A stretch of DNA of 64,000 nt from Cantharellus purpuraceus (taxonomy: Eukaryota > Basidiomycota > Agaricomycetes > Cantharellales > Hydnaceae). Each line of letters starts with the position of its first letter. Within the stretch, counting starts at the first letter, position 1. The notes under the pieces were generated by a model. That model made no database searches and was not told where the DNA came from. It was given only the letters and a program-made list of their open reading frames with translations. The stretch lies in the NCBI GenBank assembly GCA_025174535.1, contig JALBUN010000023.1, forward strand, positions 3,224,001 through 3,288,000, written 5' to 3'. The position numbers and the translations under genes were made by a program. Below are positions 56,710 to 64,000 of this stretch, piece by piece.

Positions 56710-57888
56710 TTAAATACTAGATTTTCCCTTGAGCCTTTCCTGCTTCAACTCCAGTGGATGCCGTTTCTCCATATGTCTTTTTAATGAATCACTTCGAGTC
56801 GTGATTTCGTTACACACGCTACACTTGGGGAGCATGCGTCTAGCAGCTTCCAGTGCATCTTCGGATGTGATGAGGGTGCCATCCTCGATCTTCATGGCTT
56901 CTGTTAACATCGCTTTGGCTTCCTTCAGGAGATGTGCAGTCATCCAATGCCTCGTTGCTGTCCAGTCTTTGGCGGTCTTGTGAGTTTGACCGCATTTCTT
57001 CCTTGATCTCCGATCAACGTAGGGACAACGTGTACGTGGTGATTTAGCCCAAGCAGGCGCCAAAGTCTCCCTCTCCGCTTTCATCCTACGGGCCATGCCT
57101 CTCCTGTGGGTGCTCTTCGCACTATTGATTCTTTCGTGGGAGGAAGAAGTCGATGCGGTGTTAGTGGACACACCGACTACCGGCCCAGTGGAGGCACCAA
57201 TTACTGGCTCAGTGGCGACACCAACTACTGGCCCAGTGGCGACACCACCTACTGACCCATGGGAATGGTGCTCTGGGTACTGTATGCGGTGCGCGTTGTT
57301 GGCATTCGTCTCGATGACGCTGTTCAAGAACTCATACTCGCTACCTCTGTGGGCCCGAGTTTCTGGTGGTGAGGGGACGATCGTGTTAGTGGACACACCG
57401 ACTGCCGGCCCAGTGGAGGCGCCAATTATTGGCTCAGTAGAGACACCAGTTACTGGCCCATGGGAACGATACTCTGGATACTGTATGTGGTGTGCGTTGT
57501 TGGCATTGGCCTCGATGACGCCGTTCGAGAATTCATACCCGCTGCCTCTGTGGGCCCGAGTTTCTGGTGGAGGTGAGGGGATGGTCCCCCTGCTGTTTTC
57601 ACAGACGCTACATGCTTCGATGAGACAATGTATACGTTGCATGGTGGGCTTTACGTACCTCGGCACATTGACGTCGTGCAACTGCGTCACGCTTCTGTTT
57701 CGCAAACGATAAAGGACGATCTCATAGTCCCAGAAAATCTCACTAGGTGCCACTGTAAGTGCACGATTATACGACAGTGTCTTAGACGGTTCAATTGATG
57801 CCCTGTCAATGCGCGAAAAGTTAGGCCGCAAGGATACTAGATGCTTGTGCAACTTACTGGGATAATCGGTCTGCAGCTGATGGACCAA
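56710..57888 (-). CDS. C2H2 zinc-finger protein with internal duplication (start unresolved)
   Basis: A 392-codon open frame with no ATG at its left end, so an upstream exon or a later start is likely; a candidate upstream exon lies near 57875-58040. Residues 104-170 and 172-245 are near-copies, each beginning PSPP(P)ETRAHRGS and ending in degenerate units like G-V-[SA]-T-[EG]-P-[IV]-[IV]. A first Cys/His cluster spans about C288-H319. A standard C2H2 finger is C356-x2-C359-x12-H372-x4-H377. It probably binds nucleic acid; no target can be stated. Basic residues flank the finger. Confidence 0.65.
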   Translation of the reverse strand: MVHQLQTDYPSKLHKHLVSLRPNFSRIDRASIEPSKTLSYNRALTVAPSEIFWDYEIVLYRLRNRSVTQLHDVNVPRYVKPTMQRIHCLIEACSVCENSRGTIPSPPPETRAHRGSGYEFSNGVIEANANNAHHIQYPEYRSHGPVTGVSTEPIIGASTGPAVGVSTNTIVPSPPETRAHRGSEYEFLNSVIETNANNAHRIQYPEHHSHGSVGGVATGPVVGVATEPVIGASTGPVVGVSTNTASTSSSHERINSAKSTHRRGMARRMKAERETLAPAWAKSPRTRCPYVDRRSRKKCGQTHKTAKDWTATRHWMTAHLLKEAKAMLTEAMKIEDGTLITSEDALEAARRMLPKCSVCNEITTRSDSLKRHMEKRHPLELKQERLKGKSSI

Positions 57889-58600
57889 GAATAGTCATTT
57901 GGACAAGACAGCACAGTGGAACTGGGAGATGTTTGGAAACATTGAACTTGACGTGCTTTTAAAGTCCTCATGCGGACCTTTCCGTCCTGGTGGAACAATG
58001 GCAACCATCCGGAAATAGTATGGGTGCGTGCGGCATTCCACAAACTTCAAACACAAATTAAATTAAATGTAGAGAGCCACCACTTCATCGGTGGCACGAT
58101 GTACCAAATGCCATCTTGAAGCAATTGCATCGACAAAGAGCATGATAATGGCGAACATTGACTGAGTTGAATGACAGGGTTTCTTTGGAAGTACAGGCAT
58201 GTGAAAGTGAATGGTGCTCACATTACAATTCGGGCCTCGATCTAGCCGCAAATGGTTTATAACAGAAGATCGCCTTGCGAAGGCCCACAAGATGCTGGAG
58301 ATCTGCTACACGCAGTTTCCCCCAAATATAAATTCTTATTGTACCTGATTTTATAAGACACGGTGCTGGCAACTAGAAGTTTAGATACTTACCGTCAATA
58401 ATCGCAAGGGCTAAGTCAGGGTCTTGTTACTAATCAAATTGTGCAAAATCATGGTCTATAATGCACGACAGCATACGAGCACAAGAAATAGCGGTTTCCT
58501 AGTCCATTCTTGTTCGCCGGCTCGAGCTACGGCGCGTGACGTGTGATACACTCAATTAGACGCCGATCTTATAGAGACGTCCCAAGCGCATTTACACAAA
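57889..58600. other. Intergenic region, possibly holding a 5' exon of the zinc-finger gene
   Basis: Minus-strand frame 58043-57870 (ending at a good donor, gtaagttgc) could be an upstream exon of the zinc-finger gene, but its phase did not match. The rest shows no gene. It includes the MTO1 promoter. Confidence 0.35.
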
Positions 58601-61574
58601 ATGCTTTCTTTGACATCCAGTCTTCGAGGACTTCCAAATGTCTGCAGACAATGTCAACGTCGCATTTTTTCCACGAGTGAATCGATTTCGTCAAATATAA
58701 AATATGACGGTTGGTGCTTCGCGAAATGGTCAAATATTGTCATCTTATATCGCCCATGAACAGTTTGCATCATCGGCGGTGGTCATGCAGGTTGTGAAGC
58801 AGCTGCTGGGTCTGCACGCACAGGTGCACGTACTTTGCTTCTCACCCAGAGACGAGACACAATTGGGGAGATGTCCTGTAACCCGTCAATAGGAGGTGTA
58901 GGGAAAGGTACACTCGTCCGAGAAATTGATGCGCTAGATGGCGTCATGGGGCAGGTAGCAGGTCATTTCGTCGTTGGCCCTTTTAACCCGTTCAACTCAC
59001 ACACTCAATCATCAGACAAGGCTGGAGTTCAGTTTCAAATACTTAATCGCTCGAAGGGCCCTGCTGTATGGGGTCCCCGTGCGCAAATGGACCGTAAATT
59101 ATATAAACGACATATGCAAGAATTACTCTCGAATTATCCCAGTCTTGATATCTGTGCTGCGAGTGTCTTTGACTTGATTGTCGACGGTTCCCCCAAGGAA
59201 GGAAGAGCTTCTTCCTCGACAGTCGGTTCCGTATCTGGCATAAGGCTGGGTAAATCAGATCGCAATTTATTATGTAGAATACTGAGAATTGCTGCACCTT
59301 TTCAGAGACAGGTGAAATTATTCCGTGTTCTAGCGTTGTTATTTGCACCGGGACATTCCTGTCTGGAGAGATTCACATCGGTAGCTTTTTTCAAAATCAG
59401 AACCTGCACGTTATTGACTGGTATGAAGGCGAAAAATCATATCCTGCAGGACGGCTTAACGACCCTGCATCTCCCACGGCGGGTAATTAATATGGAATCT
59501 TTAATTCACATTTTAAATGTCAATTCATTGGCTATTCTTCTCAGGTCTTTCTCACACTCTCCGTAGTTATAATTTCAAGCTTGGAAGGCTCCAGACAGGC
59601 ACACCAGCACGTCTTGACGGAAGCACTGTGAATTTCGAGGGTCTTGAAAGGCAGGTCGGAGACGTGAACCCGCACCCTTTCAGTTTTCTGACGACTGAGA
59701 TTCCTAATAAAGTGAGTGATTTTGTTTGATATATTTTTCCCCTGGGAACATAATCCAACAGGAAAATCAACTTGCCTGTTATGCCACGGCCACAATACCG
59801 GCGACCCATCAAATCATTCGCGATAACATGCATCGAAGTGTACACATCCAAGAAACAAAGAAAGGTACATCACCCTGCTACTCCAGAATCGTATATTGTC
59901 GACTCTACAACGCCTCACGCAGGTCCACGTTATTGCCCATCCCTCGAAGCTAAGGTCACGCGTTTTGCAAGCAAGACTAGCCATCGCGTGTGGTTGGAGC
60001 CCGAAGGCTACGACTCCGGTGTGTATCTTGCTTTTCTATCAATGTTTCCTGTGTCTCACTGTTCATGCCGAAGGCGTCATATATCCCAATGGGCTGTCAT
60101 GTTCCATCCCTGAGGATGTGCAAGTTAACATGTTGCGTACGATCCCTGGCTTAGAGAGTGTCCAAATGGTGAGGCCCGCGTATGGTGTAGAGTACGATTT
60201 CGTGGATCCGCGACAATTAACTGGTAAATGAAACAACAATAGATTCGCATCGCTCAGCTGTCTTCCACTCGCTAACTGCTATTCTATGCTCAGCCACATT
60301 AGAGACCAAGCGAATACGAGTGAGTTGGCTACTCAGGCAAACTGATGTTACATTTCTGGCTGATGTCGCATTGCTAGGGTCTTTTTTTGGCAGGACAAAT
60401 CAACGGTTAGGGTTTTCCTTTGCAAGCCCATCCGGCTAAAAATTTTCTTTCTCTCAGGAACGACTGGCTATGAAGAAGCTGCAGCCCAGGGTATTCTTGC
60501 CGGAATAAACGCGGGTCTCTCATCACTGCGTCGCCCCCCATTGCATATCAATCGGGCTGACGGCTTTATTGGCGTTATGGTGGACGATTTAATTGTGAAG
60601 GGAGCAGAGGAGCCTTGTGAGTCTCCCTGGCTTCAGTTGCGATGTGTTGATACGAGATCACATGGGATAGATCGCATGTTCACGTCGCGGTCGGAGTACC
60701 GCATGACCATCAGGAGCGATAATGCCGATTCAAGGTTAACCAATAAGGGTGGGTCCAATCAATGGCCACTGTACAACACTTGAACTTAACGGAATCACCA
60801 CTAGGAAAAATAGCAGGCGCTGTCTCTGAAGAGCGTTGGTCCGCTTTTACGAGGGTACGAGACGAGATGACTCGGATAATCGATATGCTGCAAAGATACA
60901 CACTGTCCCCTCAGGCAGGTCACCTCTAGAAGTCATCCTCATGCAGTTAATAGATGACCATCCGTTAATTAGGGCTGGTCAGCGAAAGGATTTGACGTGC
61001 ATAGAGACGGTATTTACCGGTCGTGCGTACAGACGGTGGCTGTGGCTCTATCCCCTACTTATACACTGGCAATGCTCAAGGGCATTTGACATGCTGCGAT
61101 ATCCGCATATTTCTACCAAAGATCTCGGGGTTGTTTTTCCTGATCTCGCCGACGCAGATCCAGGGATTCTCTCGCGAATTGACATCGAGGGTCAGCCCAC
61201 TGTCCCCTGTTTTGACAACATTCGACACTGACGACATTGATCTATTTCAGGTATCTACATGTCTCATCTGCAGCGTCAACAAGCAGATTTGAAGCTTTTC
61301 CATGACGAGGAGAGCCTCTTTCTCTCTCCTGACATCAATTACGAAGAAGTGTCAGGCCTAAGCGAGGAGATACGCGAAAGACTAATGTCAGTGAGGCCCT
61401 CAAGCATTGTGAGTCACTTGACAATTCCCGATCTGCGCACTTCTCATGCTATCCCAGGGTGCAGCAAAACGGATGGAGGGTATGACACCAACATCCCTCA
61501 TCACACTGCTGAGGTTCGCGAGACGGACTGCGACACAAGTGCAAGTACCCGAACGGACTTTCCTTGCGGTTTGA
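58601..61574 (+). CDS. MTO1: MTO1/MnmG mitochondrial tRNA-modifying enzyme, 18 exons
   Basis: FAD enzyme that, with the GTPase MSS1, installs the 5-carboxymethylaminomethyl group on U34 of mitochondrial tRNAs. Exons: 58601-58709, 58764-58961, 59016-59249, 59312-59380, 59429-59482, 59545-59711, 59762-59864, 59923-60018, 60074-60223, 60294-60319, 60378-60405, 60458-60616, 60671-60748, 60805-60914, 60973-61019, 61081-61190, 61251-61408, 61458-61574 (2013 bp, 670 residues). N-terminal presequence with [11 protein letters not shown] site [76 protein letters not shown]. It ends [20 protein letters not shown]. All introns are GT-AG except the one at 60915-60972, which appears to be GC-AG. Confidence 0.95.
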
Positions 61575-62828
61575 AACAAAAGAATTACACCGTACGTAGT
61601 CGCATAAACGCAGCTGATATTCTGTAATCCCCGACGTCGTCGGAACTGGGGTTGGTTTCATCCTACATCCAATAACCTGCCTTCGATCTTGTCCATATAG
61701 CACACGGGCATGCTGGTATGGTGCGCATGTGATGACAGCGTTGAATCTAGACTCAGGCTTTCGTGAGAAACTTTGTAAAGCGTGGGTGTGCAGTATACAC
61801 GTCATATATCGATTTTCAAATGCACCCTCCGAGACCTGTAACTGCGAAATATTATAGTGGAATGGCTTCTGCTGCTCTGGGTCTTAACATTTGACACAAA
61901 AGGCACCACTTAGATTAGTATTACGATCACAATGACGATTCGTTGCGTCTAGCTACGGAAGCGGCGAGCTTGGGCAATATCACATCTTGGAAATGAGAAG
62001 CACTTGTGACGCCGTTCTGGATCCGGAGAAAGGATTCTCCAGTAAACGTTAATTCAATTTGATCTGGTGGCTCTGCTGGATTCGAATGGGTTCTGATGCT
62101 ACACGGGTAGGCGAGGGCAGACTAGCCCTTAAAGCCTTATAATACTAAGCTTCAGAGTGGATAGAGGTGGAAAAACCCCAGTAGGCATTTTTTTTCTCTC
62201 GAGGTGCCATTGCTGTGCTGAACCGTGAGTGGGTTGCTGATGCTGTTTGGATAGCTTGTCAGTAACGAGATACCTTGTCAGTAACGAGATAACGGTACCC
62301 GAGTCAGTCACGTTACTTACTATGCTCTGGTGTCCTGGAGAGTATGATGTTCCTTCAGCCGGTTTGGTAAGAGCAACCTAGAGCTAATAATATGTCACAG
62401 GACGAGACTCTTGAAAGCTCTTAAACCTAGCCAAATCTCAATCATACCAGCCTGAGCATAAGCCTCTGTTGCTCTGCTCGTCGTACCATGCACACAAATC
62501 ATTCCACCGGCGTATACCACCAATCAAACCCGATACAATCTTTCAGTGGGACTGCAGACTATCCAACTGGTCAGCACCCTCCTCCATCAGAGTTGGGGAT
62601 TGATAACAACTGAGGTGGCGCTCAGGTATACACACGGCTACCCGTGACATCGAAGTGAGGTTGGGGCAGGATTGGTAAGAGTAACATGGGGTATAATTTA
62701 TCCCGAGATAAGACTTTAAGCCGCCATCATTAAAACTTCTCAAGCTCAGCTAGAGTCCACATCGCACCATCACTAGTTCCTAGCACCTGTCTCTATTGCC
62801 GTAGACCTGCTCTGTACTGCAGGTCAAG
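61575..62828. other. 1.25-kb intergenic region upstream of an MFS gene
   Basis: No conserved protein. It holds a perfect 18-bp direct repeat (62255-62291) and two related segments starting ggtaagag(c/t)aac near 62367 and 62671. Confidence 0.5.
62255..62291. repeat. Tandem 18-bp direct repeat
   Basis: CTTGTCAGTAACGAGATA occurs at 62255-62272 and again at 62274-62291, identical, 19-bp period. It lies about 540 bp upstream of the MFS ATG. It could be regulatory; nothing else supports this. Confidence 0.8.
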
Positions 62829-64000
62829 ATGTCTACCATCCGGTCTTCTGATACACACTCTCCACAAACCACTGACAGACCGAGGTCTTTGAATGGAGAA
62901 ACCAAGGAGTCGAGGTCCGTGGTAGACACTTACGACATGAGCGGAGAACTTGAAGCCAAGGAGATTGTGCATGCTGGAGGGCCTACATCGGAGACGACCC
63001 CCTCAAACTCCCCAATGGATCCTCATAATTGGCCAACGTGCGTCAAATTACATTGATTTTGGACAAATTGACAGACACAGTGTGTAGATGGCGCAAAAAC
63101 ACGTTACTTTGGATTGTAGCCGTGCATACCATGCAAGGGCCTTTTAGCGCCGGTATGCTCCTCGAATATCGGTTTTTTAGTGGCTAAGTGACGTTTCGAA
63201 TCAGCCGTCGCTATCCCTGCATTCATGGACCTCTCCATGGAGTTTGGCGCTGATCTGAATACTACTGCTTATTTCACGTGAGTTCGACTCGGTCATATTG
63301 CGAAACTGTCAGTACGGCTTACATACATCACGTTTTGAGATCGGTTCCCATTATATTTCTTGGTGTCCTGCCAATTATATGGTCTCCATTTTCTGCTCGC
63401 ATCGGACGACGGCCGGTTTATCTGATATCCGCGATTGTCTCTGCAGCTTGCTCACTCGCTGGGAGCTTCTGCCATTCGTATGCCACGCTCATGATCACGC
63501 GGATAATTCAAGGTTTTCTGTCCTCGACCATACAATTCTACTTGATTCATGACAATTACCAGCAATGTTCTTGGCACCTCCATTGTCCATTGGGGCATGT
63601 AGTGTACAGGAAATGTTTTCCGCGCATGAAAGGGGACAGAAAATGGGTATCTGGGGTAAGATTTATGCCACTATGACAAAACAACATCCATGATGACAGA
63701 TGTCCTTTTAAAGCGTTGATGGTCACCGTCGGACCACCATTAGGTCCTGTGATGTATGTCTCTTTTTGCCCTTGCATTGCCATGCAGCTGGCATTAACTG
63801 CAGAAGTGTCGGTTACCTTGTGCAGTTGAAGGGTTGGAGAGCAGCGTTGCGTCTACTCGCCGCCATTCATCTGGCCCTATTCGTGGCCCACGTTTTCTTC
63901 GGTCCTGAGACCCTGTTCCTAGAGAGTGAGGGAACTGATGAAAAGCAAAAACCTTCTCCCACTAGAAAATGGTGGCACCAATATGTGGTATTTCGTATCT
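62829..64000 (+). CDS. MFS transporter (DHA1-like), 5' part, cut by window end
   Basis: Probable proton-coupled efflux carrier; substrate unknown. It starts ATG 62829 (MSTIRSSDTHSPQTT). A hydrophilic N-terminus ends DPHNWPT, joined by an intron (donor at 63039) to WRKNTLLWIVAVHTMQGPFSAG. Next exons give AVAIPAFMDLSMEFGADLNT, VPIIFLGVLPIIWSPFSARI (followed by GRRPVYL), SLAGSFCHSYATLMITRIIQ, PLSIGACSVQEMFSAHERGQ, ALMVTVGPPLGPVM and GYLVQLKGWRAALRLLAAIH, then a charged loop. The W-P-x-W and G-R-R-P-[VT]-Y motifs are typical of fungal DHA1 carriers. Introns are short and GT-AG. The 3' half lies outside. Confidence 0.87.

Noticed and set aside
57095..57712. Plus-strand 205-codon frame with T-G-P-V repeats
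   Set aside because: Antisense of the zinc-finger protein's duplicated region; the minus strand has the C2H2 motif.
1..64000. tRNA, rRNA, CRISPR or viral genes
   Set aside because: I looked for tRNA arm motifs, conserved rRNA strings and regularly spaced repeats; only the LTR minisatellite is periodic.

Overview
This window is nuclear DNA of a filamentous basidiomycete, most likely an Agaricomycete. The evidence is dense introns of about 50-65 bp in every conserved host gene, families typical of that class (DUF6535, DUF6699, KDZ transposase, F-box/LRR proteins), and chromodomain Ty3/gypsy and Ty1/copia elements. I did not try to name a species. No tRNA, rRNA, CRISPR array or prokaryotic feature was seen.

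Region 1 to about 21,100 is a retrotransposon nest. It opens with the 3' half of a chromodomain gypsy pol, followed by a small accessory ORF and a 3' LTR. Next come a broken copia element whose two halves now face opposite directions, solo LTRs of a 1.42-kb family (called LTR-A here) with perfect 5-bp target duplications, one of them nested in another, and a large inverted duplication holding the 3' end of a second gypsy element. The nest ends with a structurally complete but mutated copia element (16,400-20,905, duplication GCTTT) inserted in the gag gene of another copia. In-frame stops in the copia ORFs are mostly TGA where the family has arginine, as expected from CGA to TGA change.

Region 21,170 to 42,930 is mostly host genes: a small unknown gene, an ATG15-type autophagy lipase, a DUF6535 membrane protein with ARM-like repeats, a dynactin p24-like subunit, a calcipressin (calcineurin regulator), an ACS-family MFS transporter, the ALG2 mannosyltransferase, a DUF6699 protein, a decayed F-box copy and an F-box/LRR-like gene.

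Region 42,930 to 46,960 is a second repeat island: CpG-poor AT-rich sequence, clusters of hairpins, and a KDZ transposase fragment cut by another LTR-A solo insertion. Region 46,960 to 64,000 returns to host genes: a DHA2/VBA-type MFS transporter, THO complex subunit 1, eIF2A, a zinc-finger protein with an internal duplication, the mitochondrial tRNA-modifying enzyme MTO1 (18 exons), and an MFS transporter that runs off the end.

The conserved genes are single-copy housekeeping functions (secretory glycosylation, autophagy, mRNA export, initiation, mitochondrial tRNA modification, dynein transport) and form no evident pathway cluster. Exon models were built by hand from splice signals, reading frame and family conservation. 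Summed exon lengths were checked to be multiples of three for ATG15, DUF6535, dynactin, calcipressin, ALG2, DUF6699, F-box, THOC1, eIF2A and MTO1. The most novel-looking item is the 144-145-residue accessory ORF lying between pol and the 3' LTR in two diverged gypsy elements.
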